From Toxorhynchites rutilus septentrionalis (taxonomy: Eukaryota > Arthropoda > Insecta > Diptera > Culicidae): 64,000 nt of DNA. The translations under genes were made by a program, and so were the position numbers. The stretch covers positions 3,740,136-3,804,135 of the forward strand of contig NC_073746.1 of NCBI RefSeq assembly GCF_029784135.1, in the 5' to 3' direction. The notes under the pieces were generated by a model. That model had not been told where the DNA came from. It worked only from the letters and a program-made list of their open reading frames with translations, and did no database searches. Positions 1-11,090 of this stretch are shown piece after piece (within the stretch, counting starts at the first letter, position 1; the number at the start of each line of letters is the position of its first letter).

Positions 1-674
1 TGTCATGGTTTTGGCATGATATTGAATGTAATGAAAAAACGTCCGGATTAAAAAGCGTCATTGTATATTGATCGGTTAAAAAAACTCACCAAAATTTTAC
101 GACAGTCCAATCTGGGATGTGAAGCACTAGCTTTAAAGATTATGAAGCATTGATTATATCCTTGATTTTACTGTCATTGATTCCGATAAAAAAAAGTTTG
201 CTCACTATGATCCAAAAAATAAACGACTGAAGCATTTTTGGAAAGGATAGGTTTACTGAACTTTTTACTAAAAATGGTCTCGTGTGGAAATCTCAACGTT
301 GAGAGGGCTTTATCATTAATATCAAGTGTTTTAGAACACATTTGTGAGGAAATGGTCGTCACAAACAATCGATTTATAGGAAGATATCGATAGACGTTCT
401 TAAATTTCATTGTTCAAACTAACTAAATGTTTTAGGAAGTACTAAAGTACTAGTAGAGAATTTGATTACTAGTCTACATCTGGTTTTTTTTTCTGAAAAA
501 TTATCGGAAAATCAGAGAATATCAAGGTTCTTTTTCGGGTTTTGAGTCGATACCCTGTCAACCTATACCCCTCTATTCCACGTGACGAATGTCGAGTCAT
601 GGCTCAACTCACGGTGTTCGTGATATCGGTGGTATCGACTCGGGCATCAAATAGGAGCTGAAAAGAAAAGGGAA

Positions 675-820
675 TTCCACAATGAAGCGATGACCTTTGT
701 TATCTCACGTCATTCACCGCGCGGGATAAAGGGATTTAGTTAGCTAAAAAGTAAGCTGGTTTCCAGAATGAAGCAAGTGACTTTGTTTTCTCACGTCAAT
801 CACGGCACAGAATAAGGGAG
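675..820. repeat. Imperfect two-unit tandem repeat, period 86 bp
   Basis: The segment 675-734 (begins ttccacaatgaagc, contains tctcacgtcattcac) recurs diverged at 761-820 (begins ttccagaatgaagc, contains tctcacgtcaatcac). The units are about 60 bp and are separated by about 26 bp. No coding potential or known family is recognised. Confidence 0.6.
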
Positions 821-2795
821 CTTATTCTTCCTCGATCAAGTTTAACTCGTTCCGCCGAATTCTTCCAATTTTCGAGCAGCTTTACTCGCCCACGCTTTCG
901 AGTAAAAGCTGATTTTACAGAACGTTTACAACACAGCGGTTGAGTTTAAGATTAAAACGCCGAAATGTATACTCATGTAGCAAGTCGATTCGTCTAGCAT
1001 CTGGCACAGCTTCCAAACAAGTCGACATTTGATCGACTCAGCACTGAAAGCTACTGACTAAGGTATTTACTCAAGATCATTCAAATAAATCGTATGTTAA
1101 TTGAGTTAAAGGTGTATGGAAAATAAATGCCAAATTCTATTCTACTTTCATTGAGTGTATTTTTATACACTCAACAAGCTGTAGTTTTAAAAAATTCTTA
1201 GCAAATTTACTTGATTGATGTTTTTTCACATTTTTTAACTACGAATGATGTATTCGAAATTTTAATCGTAATGAAAAATTTCCCCAACATAACCCATCAT
1301 GTAAAAGGAAAAGGTTTCCGTTTGCAATCCTTTTTTATTTGTAATCCTTCCGCGCTCGCTGTTTGACTAACAAAATTTGCAAAATCAATCTCAATCTCAA
1401 CAACAACCAAATAGGTTCGAAGCAAAATGTATCATATATCATTTCCCCATTCTACGCTGCTTAAGGCAACGCATCTTCAAACATCACCGCGTTTTTCAAT
1501 CAACGAAAGTTGTGCGTGAGTTTACCTGTCGCCAAAAATATTGTGAACTAGGAACGGTCTATCGTCGCTGCCAACTTGCGGAACGCATCACTTTAAGCTT
1601 GGGGAAGGTATAATCCGAAGAAAAAATGTATCACATTACGTACGGGAAAACATTTGGTAAACTTCCGTGCACGAGACGTGAACACATGTCGTCTCCCGAC
1701 AAGTTTTTGTACTGTTTTCCAACCGAATTCCAGGGTTATTTACAAATATGGATGAAATTTGACACCCGATCGCCATCGGTGTTTGGTGTTTCGGCGGGAT
1801 TGGAACGGGCGCAGGAAATTGGGGGGTGCCTGTCAAGGTCGTCACGTTTGTTCTTGATAGGTCACTAAAAGAAATCGCGGACTAGTGGCTTGACGAGGGG
1901 TAACTGCTGCTGCACTATTAACCTACATTTTGTGCGTTGTTTGGCGGCATCAAGGTCAATAAAACAATGATGTTGCTATCTCTGATTGCATGTTGTCCGG
2001 TCTCATGTACATTGTGATTGAAACCAGCGATGCAAATTGGCTTCGTCATGCAGAGCTGTCAAAGGAACACTCGAAACGCACGCTGCGTGTGTAACGTACG
2101 AACGATTATGCTCTTAAATTATAGTTTCATTTATCAAATTATAGACATTATAGAGAATTTGTCGGTTTTTTATCGAATAATCTCCAAGCTCATTCGCAAC
2201 AAAAAATCGGTCGCATGAATAAACGTGAAGCCCCGAACGAAGAATATTGTTTTCTCAATTGAGTAAAGACAGCGAGTAATTGCTCAGGACATTTTGCATT
2301 TTTTTTATCGTTGAGTGTGGCCCACATTCAAACATTTGACAGGCTAAATAAATTCATGTTTTAGCCCAAACATGAATGATCAATAAAAAAGATACTGTTG
2401 TGTATGTGGTGCATTGATACTCATAACACTTCGCCATATGGCAGTTAGAAGAGCATTAGGAGAATTACAATTAACCGACTACCGAAACATACCATGCACA
2501 TGTCACCAAGATAAACTTTGGCACACGAGAACCGGATATTGTCGGAATGGTCGGCTGCGTGTCAGCTTGCAGCTGATGCCATTACACTTGTGCTGCAAAC
2601 CACAGCTTCGTCGCTTCGAGCCGCGTTCCTTCGCTTCGCTTCTGCTCCTGCAATATTCGTCGCTTCATCATAAAAAAAAGTCTTGATCACCGTTTGCAGA
2701 GAATTATTACTTCCCTTCCCCACTATAACCCGGCGGAGGAAATGTGTTTACACGCGTTGCAGCAGCTCGGCCGTAGTGACACACGTCAGGTATGT

Positions 2796-2800
<5 letters not shown>

Positions 2801-2826
<26 letters not shown>
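2801..2826. repeat. (TA)n microsatellite
   Basis: An uninterrupted alternating A/T dinucleotide run of about 25 bp. Confidence 0.9.
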
Positions 2827-4282
2827 GGATAAAAAGGGTCCTTCGTTCAGGAGTAATGATGCTGTTACTCCACGCGTCATCAGGCTTTAGCTTTCTTTCA
2901 TGGGCATTAATAAAAGTTTGAATTATTCATGGTTCCTCCCAGATGCACATGTCCTCACATTCCTTGGCCATCGCATTCGTCTTCGCTCGCACAGCTCAAC
3001 GGAGGAGGCGTTAATCGCCTTGATACCTGTATGCATATAGCCACGAGCCATGAAGGTTTCCGTGTTTTTTTTTTTTGCACTGACATAAACCATTCTCGGT
3101 GACAGTATCGTGTAAAAAACCCGGCGTAAAAAACAAACAAAGTGATGCGACCGTATTCTACTTCCGTACAATGTGTTCTTTTCAATACAACCCACTGGAG
3201 GAAATGATTTGAGAATCTGATAAGATTTGAGATAAGGAAAACCCGATTTATTACGCCTATATCTAGTACTCTCAAGTGTGTGATGAAATAAATAGAATGA
3301 AACCATCGATTAGCAGCACTTGACGCTGAATAAATTACGACTTTACACTTTACACAACAGGTGTGATTTTTGTCAATTGAAGCTTGCGTCGTTGGGAAGG
3401 ATTCAGAGACGTGGTTAAATTATGGCATGGAAGGAGCTTTCGATGCAATATTTAATATGTTCGATTTTTGTTTTCATCGGACCTATCTTTACATTTCCTT
3501 TCATACTCAATTTTCGCTGCACTATTGCCGATTCAGTATTGGGAACAATTTTATTAATTCAGTTTCTTCAGAATAAATAAATCGAATTTCCCCTCTCGTT
3601 CCATCGCGTAACGAATGTCATTGCTGCAGTTTCAGTTTGCTAGATCAAATAGATAAAATCTGTTTTCATACATGTTGTTTCTTATAATTACGAAATCATA
3701 TATCTATCGTTTACATGAATTTAGATTTTCTGTTCGCAACAACAACAACAAATCATGATTTTTCTCGTAAAACTATCCAACAAACAAATTCAAATTTCGC
3801 AGGAACTTTACCAGGAACAGAAATTCTTCGTTTTTGAACAAATAAAACAGATATTCAATAAACAATATCAAATTCAACATGATTTTAAGAATTCACATTC
3901 AATAAATTTATTCAAAATGCTGAAAGTCGATCCGGTAGTGGTAGTGGTTCTAAGATTTTCATGAAAAGTGGTAATTCTGTTCTTTATCGCAAAGCATTAG
4001 ACCAGTATTTTTATTTTTTTCATTAGGGTGACCATTTCCATTTTAGGGTGGTCCGAAAAATCATTTTTCCCCTTTTTTCCAAAAATGACACTTTTCAAAA
4101 ATTCTTAACTTTCGAATTACTGAACCGATTTGGACGATCAACATATCAATTTGAAGCCAATGAACTATTTACTACACTTTCTAAAAGAATTTATTTTGTC
4201 TCCGTAATTTTTGATTGTATTTGCTTTTCATAGTTTACATGGTTTCGGGAACCATGGCGCTATATTTCTTTATATTTTTATT

Positions 4283-4960
4283 AAACGGTTTTATTTAGCT
4301 TGCCCTGTAATCTATTTGTATGTTTGAAACGTGTAACGTGTTTGTCTGTAGCGCTGATCCACATTAATAGAAATTTGACCCCCTTCCTGTTGACCGATTG
4401 ATCTGAAATTTGGAACACACCTTTACCTCTGTAGTCATTATAAAACTGCGTATTCCATGATCTTGAAAATCCAAGATGCTGCCACTACAAAATGGCGGAC
4501 TACATATTTTCTCAAACCCGATTAATATGAGTATCAAATGAAAGGGCTTGAATAGTAGATCACAGTAGATAATGAAAAATCCAAATTCAAGATGGCCACA
4601 ATCACAAAACATCAAATTACTTTATCAAACGGTTTTATTTAGCTTGAACTGTTCGTATGTTTGTTTGTATGTCTGTAGGGTTGTCCCACATTAATAGAAA
4701 TTCGACCAATAGGAACTGGCCGAATTTATAAAATACCTTTATCTCTGCTGTCATTTTAAAACTGCTTATCTTGGAAAATCCAATTTGGCCGCCGCTACAA
4801 AATAGCTGATTCCATATCACCTCAAAAAAAGGTTGATTGAGATATGTGTATCAATCGAACGAACTTGACTTGGAGAACAAACTATGTATACTTCTGCAAT
4901 CCACTCAATATAGGTATCAAATGAAATGTTTTGACTGATAGAATACAGTACAATGGTTTT
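4283..4960. repeat. Two diverged direct repeats, period ~344 bp
   Basis: A unit starting aaacggttttatttagcttg at 4283 starts again at 4627. Both copies continue with a tgtttgt/tctgtag block, a cccacattaatagaaatt-type block, a taaaactgc block and a ctacaaaat block. A third, short match to the unit start (aaacggtttattt) lies at about 5043, in the arm of the hairpin. These are subrepeats of the surrounding long-TIR element. No protein is encoded. Confidence 0.65.
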
Positions 4961-5015
4961 ATTGTAGAGAAATATTCTAATGGAACAGATAATGTACTAA
5001 CAACTAGAAAATAAT

Positions 5016-5367
5016 ATAAGTAAAAAAAAACTTTTTAAGTTAAACGGTTTATTTGTGATTAAACATAATAATGTACTAAAAGCTAGAAAATAATTAGGCA
5101 AGTAGCAGTTAGCAGTTATCACACCTCTCCTTCATTAGTCTAGGGCATTTATAAGGCTTAAATAAAATCGTGGGACACGTTGGATTTCCATTATCCACAA
5201 TTAGCGACCACGATTTTATTTTAGTCTTATCAATGCCCTAGACTAATGAAGGAGAGGTGTGATAACTGCTAACTGCTACTTGCCTAATTATTTTTTAGCT
5301 TTTAGTACATTATTATGTTTAATCACAAATAAACCGTTTAACTTAAAAAGTTTTTTTTTTTACTTAT
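5016..5367. repeat. Large palindrome (foldback hairpin), arms ~158 bp
   Basis: The left arm (5016-5173) and right arm (5208-5367) are near-perfect reverse complements separated by a 34 bp loop. For example, ctctccttcattagtctagg at about 5126-5145 is mirrored in cctagactaatgaaggagag at about 5235-5254. Arm mismatches are few and concentrated near the loop and in the A/T run. A partial direct repeat of part of the arm (aatgtactaa-caactagaaaataa) precedes the left arm at about 4991. It resembles a foldback element or hairpin MITE. It would fold into a long double-stranded RNA if transcribed. Confidence 0.85.
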
Positions 5368-5596
5368 TTTATTTCTTGAAAGCTGAAGTTTTGTACAGAA
5401 CATATTCAAAAATCAGATATGTGTTTTTTTGTTCTTCAGTCATGATTTTTCAAAGTATGGATGTTTTTGGTTGCGATAGCTTAACACTAGATTGTCCAAA
5501 CAAGTCATTTTAACTGCTTTTCAATTTCAATTAGCAAAGCTGTTATGTATATAATGGCACAGTTTCGTAGAATGTTGTGACTTTTTACACAACATA

Positions 5597-6772
5597 TTAG
5601 GCTGTCAAAAAAGTCCTGCGGTATTTTTTTTTGAATTTTCATATGTTCATAAAATTAGTTACAATCATCTGTTTTAAGTCAAATATGCGCCGTTTTGTTC
5701 GATGACTTGTTCCCAACGAGATGCCAACTTCATAATACCCCTGTTATAGAAGCTCGCTTCCTTATTGGCAAAAAACTCGGATAGCCAATTTTCACAGGCC
5801 TCTTTTGTGGCTAACTTCTGACTACCTAGCTCGTTCGCCATGGACAAAAACAGGTGGTAGTCACTTGGTGCAAGGTCCGGACTATACGGCGGATGCAAAA
5901 GAACCTCCCATCCGAGCTCCCGGAGCTTCTGGCGCGTCACCAAAGAAGTGTGTGGCCTGGCGTTGTCCTGATGGAAGACAATGCGGCCTCTGTTTATCAA
6001 AGATGGCCTCTTCTTCATGAGTGCTACCTTCAAGCGGTCCAGTTGTTGGCAGTACAGGTCCGAATTGAGCGTTTGGCCATGGGGAAGCAGCTCATAATAG
6101 ATTATTCCTTGACAATCCCACCAAGCACACAGCAGAACCTTCCTGTCCGTTAATGAGGGCTTGGCCACCGTCTGAGCCGCTTCAGCGGGCTTCGACCACG
6201 ACCGTTTGCGCTTCACGTTGTCGTAAGTGACCCACTTTTCATGGCCAGTCACCATCCGCTTCAGAAACGGGTCGATTTTGTTGCGATTCAGCAGCGATTC
6301 GATGCATGTGAGATGTTGATCAAAGATGTTTTTTTGCGTCAACGTGTGTGGCCCATACATCGAGCTTCTTTGGGAATCCAAGCTTCTTCAAATGGTTAAT
6401 AACGGTTTGATGACTTATCCCCAGCTCTTGGCCGATGCTACGGCTGCTACTATGCCGGTCTTTCTCGGCTAATTCAGCGATTTTGTCGCAATTTTCGACG
6501 ACAGGCCTTCCGGAGCGTGGCGCATCTTCGACGACCTCTACACCAGAACGAAAACGTTCAAACCATCGTTGTGCGGTGGAAATGGAAACTGTATCGGGTC
6601 CATAAACTGCACAAATTTTATTGTATAAATTATTATATAAATTATATATTATAGCGCGCAAAAATACCTTTCCAACAAGCTATAGTACGACTCGATACAA
6701 TGAATACAACTAGAACTACGCGCTTACAACGACACCTCGCGGAAACACCGCAGGACTTTTTTGACAGCCTAA
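5597..6772 (-). mobile_element. Mariner element, 1,176 bp, TA-flanked
   Basis: Perfect 25 bp terminal inverted repeats lie at 5597-5621 and 6748-6772 (outer bases ttaggctgtcaaaaaagtcc). Each is flanked by a TA dinucleotide (5595-5596 and 6773-6774), the standard Tc1/mariner target duplication. The element sits inside the long-TIR element and carries one broken transposase gene on the minus strand. Perfect TIRs suggest a fairly young insertion despite the dead gene. Confidence 0.93.
5674..6661 (-). pseudogene. Mariner transposase, frameshifted and lacking the first catalytic Asp
   Basis: The N-terminal half (6320-6661) has the helix-turn-helix region, with STAQRWFERF and EDAPRSGRP. The C-terminal half (5674-6381) has the DDE/D nuclease with FHQDNARPH and YSPDLAPSDY, the family's second and third Asp. 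The two halves are in different frames and join near 6360-6385, just before the LTQKN-type linker. The first catalytic Asp, expected in the TGDEKW motif, reads TGHEKW (codon cat on the minus strand). The extreme N terminus is also atypical, with a small internal duplication (NLYNNLYNK). The usual family length is about 345 residues, so the gene is nearly complete but inactive on two counts. Confidence 0.92.
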
Positions 6773-7147
6773 TATAAAGATAAATACAATCAATAATTAC
6801 AAAATAAAAATCGAAATCCAAAATTTTTGCAAATGTTTTATTTTTTCATGAAGACTAACTGATTGGCTTTATTTTTTTACATCCGTCATCTGAATCGGCC
6901 CAGTGGTTCAAAAATTATGAATTTAAAAAAAAAGGCATTTTTGGAAAAAGGGGAAACGATTTTTCGGACTTCCCTAGAAGAGAAATGAGCACCCTTGAAA
7001 AAAAATAAATAAAAATACGGATCTTATATTTTGCGGTAAGGAACAAAACTACCACTTTTCACGAAAATCTTAGAACCATTATATCGGTTTGGCATTAAAT
7101 GGCTGTATATCATCCGGGAACATTAATGGTCGTTTAAATTCTGATCT

Positions 7148-7389
7148 TTAACACGTTAAGCCCCGCGTCGGTCCCCGGAGACTGACACTGAATTTTTCGT
7201 TTTTTTTTCACAGATTTCACAGGACCGACAGTAGACTTTTCGTCCAGAGAGTGTCGGAATTGGGAACGACAACAACAAAGTTACAAAATGATATTTAGAA
7301 AAATCCACTATCGATTCGCCAGGAACGACGTGGGCCAAACGAAAAGATCATTGTCGGTTCCTTATTTCGGCCGGGGCTTAACGTGTTAA
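7148..7389. mobile_element. TTAA-flanked MITE, ~240 bp
   Basis: The ends are TTAACACGTTAAGCCCCG at 7148-7165 and its exact reverse complement at 7372-7389. TTAA is the outermost sequence at both sides, as in piggyBac-type target duplications. The interior is 206 bp with no ORF. This is a non-autonomous, probably piggyBac-mobilised MITE. A related end (cggggcttaatgtgttaa) is at 13838-13855. Confidence 0.75.
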
Positions 7390-9706
7390 ACAAATTTTCA
7401 AATTATGGTCGTTTAAATTCTGCACAAATTGTAGTGCCTTTGTTGTAACAATAGAAATAGGAGTTAATAATTGGGTAGTAAATGAATAAAAATGTAAAAA
7501 ATATTTTTGGTAAATTTTATTGTTGGCTTATCTAAATGCAAACTTAAAAATTGCATCCTGAAACGTCAAGTTGTTGAAAAGAAACGTCAAAATATGTAAA
7601 AAATCAAGAGAAGTTGCTGTAAAAATAATTAATATCAGCGAACTATGCGATGAAAGAGATGAAGACGAAAACTCAGAAAGAGAGGATGATATATATGATC
7701 CATTGGACACAGGCTCTAAACTATTCAACACAGATAATAAAGAAGAGAATATAGTGAACACACGTAGAAGACAAAAAAATTATGTTATTTTTCTCTAGCT
7801 CCGAAGACGAATATGGAGAGAACAATCAAGGATATTGATACTTCAATTGGTGGAAATGTTGACAATCAGTGAGGCTTAGTACCTCATGAAGAATGATGTA
7901 AGGAGTGCATTTTCGAAGAAATCAGAAGCGCGTCGATTTTAAGGATCCTAATGGAGTCTAACTTCTATACATTCGAATACTTTTAGTGCAATTCTGGAGT
8001 ACGAACTTTTCTCAAGTACATTGTGTTCTTCTAATAATTCACGTCGACCATCGGTGTGCAAAACTCAGAATTATATTTATGGAGAGCTGGCTAATAACAT
8101 GAAAATACCTCCTCCTGCTTTGGTTGCTTATCCGTGGTTCAATAACGTCTATCGATATAGAGAATTATATGCGATATTTATACCAAATATTCAAATGTGA
8201 TATTGAACTGGGCCCATTTGGAACGAAATGTTCATAGCAGATACCTGTCACAAAGTGACTTAATGTTGTTTCCGTTTCTAGCTAGACTCTATATTTCACA
8301 CCTCCATGCACGATATTGTTGAAGGGATTATTCGTAACAATTACTGTCAGCCGAACTCAGTTCAATATCTGTTCCACAGATCATGCTATTAGGAAAATTG
8401 GGTTAAAAAACTGGTTCTATCCATTATAAATAGAGCGAAAAAGAGGTGTTATTGTGGGGTGCTAATTACCTCTGGACCACACGCATTTGCCATTTGCCTG
8501 ATTATTTAATGTGACTTTAATGTGTTTCTTGGCCTTAAAAATGAACACCAAAACTATGCCAGTGATTGATTGTCACGAATTTGAGGTTCAGACCGACGTA
8601 ACGATCACATTATCGTCAACTTCTCAATGTTGTTGCAAAAAATGATTTGCATAAAATCGATGTGCTCACATCACATGCGTTACGACCGACAGCTATTTTT
8701 ATTTTTTTTATTTTGAAGTTTGCTTTCATCTTTGCATCCACCTGATTGCATTTTTTAAGTAGTAGATTTTTATTAACATGTTTTCCTTCCAAAATGATTA
8801 CTGCATTGCACTGGTGAAGGAATCGGTGAATGATTAATTGCATCTGTAGAATAAAATCATAATAAACAAAACAGTCACTTTCTACAAATCATAACCCTGA
8901 CCCATTGTCCTGCGAATGAAGAAATATTTGCAACATGTTTTGTGCATTGATTTAATCAAGCGTGTAGTCCGACACTCGAAAAAAACGCCCTTTTTTTCAT
9001 TCACTATTCACCCCTCGAAATATCACGGCCGAATTATAATTTTCGCGTTTGACGTCAATCCGCGGAATTCCGGTGCCACACCGGACCGCAAAATGAGCGG
9101 ATGCAACTCATGACATAATTTTCACCGCAGTCATTCACAACTATGGTTGCTTGCTCTTATAGTTGTTGGGGCAAAGATAATAAAATTTAATTCTGTTTAT
9201 CGAGCGTTTGATGGGGAACTGAATTGATTTCACCCCTAGGCCCTGAATTTTATGTGCCTTGTTTCGAAGCTATCAAGCTATTTATGGTCACGAATTAGAT
9301 CCAGAAGTGATGAATGCACCGGTGGACCATTATCTTAATCAATCTACTTCTAGCAACAATCAAAGCACTTCTTTTTTCTTGTTTTTGTGCATGTTGTACG
9401 AATGACTAATGGTTTCGAAAACAAACATAAAGATAATCGTGGAAGTACATTTCACATCTTTTGGAAATTCCGTCGATTCAGATAGCCTCCAATCGGTATG
9501 TTGAACTCTGAAAGATCGATTTATGTTATCATTCATATGAAAATTATGAAATCATGTGAGCATTCATGATATTTATTTTTTCTCTGTATTTTTTATAATT
9601 TCCAATTTATAGTCGATCCAACCGCAGTTTCCGTAATGGCACAATCATATTCGAAACAGTTTTTGCATTAGTTTTTCTATGTTTGCCATGAACGCCCGAC
9701 CAAATG
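7390..9706. other. No gene recognised
   Basis: A 75-codon acidic ORF at 7571-7798 (ISELCDERDEDENSERED) and broken frames up to about 8600 could be remains of a transposase N terminus, but no catalytic motif is visible and I make no call. The remainder, 8600-9706, is AT-rich without termini, repeats or RNA genes that I can recognise. Confidence 0.4.
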
Positions 9707-10793
9707 GTGTTGCACTCTTATTACCTTGGGCGATGATCAACAGATCCACATTGAATAATCAGTGTTGACATCGCTTATCGCCTTGGCGAAAGCTGCGCCG
9801 GAAAGTATCATGCGAATTCAGATGGAAGGTTAGCGGAATATTCATATTCAGAAATGTTTCGCTGGCGTGGTTTGAGCAACATTATCGAGCAAAAACTGAC
9901 CTGGTATAATAGCAAAAAATGGTTGATATGAAATGGGGCTGAGCTTAGTGTTTCAGTGTCAATGAAATACCGAGCTGAAAACATATCCATTAGTGCGATT
10001 CGACAGGATTGTAATTTGTAACCTTTTGAAAGCCCGACACGCCAATGTATCGAATATGATGGCTTCAGTCTCATATTTCGAGTCCGACTTACGACTTATC
10101 AATGGCTAGAGTTAAGTAGAGATAGCCCAACATGATCACGCATTGCCTACGGATCGACGAAAAAAAATTCTGCAAAAATATTACCTTGATCAATATTTGG
10201 ATTCCTCAAACACGAATGAGATGATATTCAGACTGATCTCAAGGTCGAATACTATATCAATTTTATCAACGTGTCTCACGACCTAAAATTGGCTGACTTG
10301 TGAACCTTTTTCATCCTTACTATTCTTGTGAGTTTAAAATTCAACATCCAGTGAACTTATCTTTTCACAATAAGCAACAGATTCTCTATTACAACTGCGG
10401 GAGCAGCCTTCGAATATTTTTCTTTAATCTATATTCGCCGCTTCCCATGCTCCCGCTTCGGGTTCTTTTGACTATCACTCTGAGTCACACCTCTCGAAAA
10501 CAGGTTTTGCATTTAGATTTCTACCTGTCATAATCTCCCATCCGAATGCTGTTCCACCTTATAGCCTTGAGCGATCGCTAGGCCAGCAGATCGCCATTGA
10601 ATAATCAATAACTAATTTAAATTAATAAATCACTATTGGCCAGTTATCATTTCATCGCCATTCTCGGCTTTCGCCGAAAAATGTCACGCGAATATTGACG
10701 GAAGGTTGGTCATTATTCCATATTCATGTTTCTTTCGCTCTTAAGATAACACCATCGAGCAAAAACTGACCTGGTGCAACAGAAAAAATGTTT
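9707..10793. repeat. Pair of diverged direct repeats (~215-250 bp), copies at 9707-9920 and 10546-10793
   Basis: Both copies share, in order, a ccttgggcgat/ccttgagcgat block, ccattgaataatca, a catcgc...cttggcgaaag/ctttcgccgaaaa block, gaaggtt, atattcat, ttcgct and catt/catcgagcaaaaactgacctggt. The second copy has an extra AT-rich ~40 bp. The shared end (cgagcaaaaactgacctgg) is the best-conserved part. The copies are too diverged to assign to a family. Confidence 0.6.
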
Positions 10794-11090
10794 TATAGGG
10801 TCACTATGCACCATTGAAAAAAAAAATTCATATTCGTTTTCAACAAACTCGAACGAAATGTAGTACGTAGTATTTTACGTCAGCATGAGTTAAAAAAGTA
10901 AATTAGAGTAATTCTTTTTCCAGAAAATTTTATCTAATACAAAAAAAATTCCTTTTCTGTTTTTTATATTATGCTAGCTGCCTCGGCGAACTTCGTCCCG
11001 CTCAAAAATTTTTGTTTTATTCAAATAATTTCGAACACTCATGTTTCCTCAGAAATTGTATTCGCGATCGATAAAATATGTCGCCAATTA

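Larger units (their letters stand above)
1..3940. other. AT-rich sequence without a recognisable gene
   Basis: No open frame here has recognisable domains; the longest is 127 codons and is low-complexity. Apart from a short tandem repeat near 675-820 and a (TA)n tract near 2802-2826, I see no element termini or RNA gene. It could be intergenic or intronic DNA, or very old transposon remains. Confidence 0.5.
3944..7080. mobile_element. Composite element with long (~200 bp) terminal inverted repeats
   Basis: The left end (about 3944-4165) is matched in inverse orientation by the right end (about 6862-7080). Both carry, in the same order, tggttctaagattttc, gaaaagtggta, tatttttattt, a ggtccgaaaaatc-type block and a cccctttttccaaaaatg-type block, with moderate divergence. 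This is a non-autonomous DNA element or MITE with long TIRs. Between the ends lie two ~344 bp direct repeats, a foldback hairpin and a complete mariner-sized insertion. No transposase of its own is visible. The exact outer boundaries and any target-site duplication are uncertain. Confidence 0.65.

Noticed and set aside
2923..3306. 127-codon minus-strand ORF
   Set aside because: No recognisable domain and low-complexity Arg/Lys-rich translation; overlaps another ORF of similar length in a second frame, as expected by chance.
5674..6661. Two separate transposase genes at this locus
   Set aside because: The two ORFs are consecutive halves of one mariner transposase in different frames within a single pair of inverted ends.
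7571..8620. Possible piggyBac transposase remains
   Set aside because: An acidic N-terminal-like stretch is suggestive, but no catalytic Asp motifs could be read in the following broken frames.
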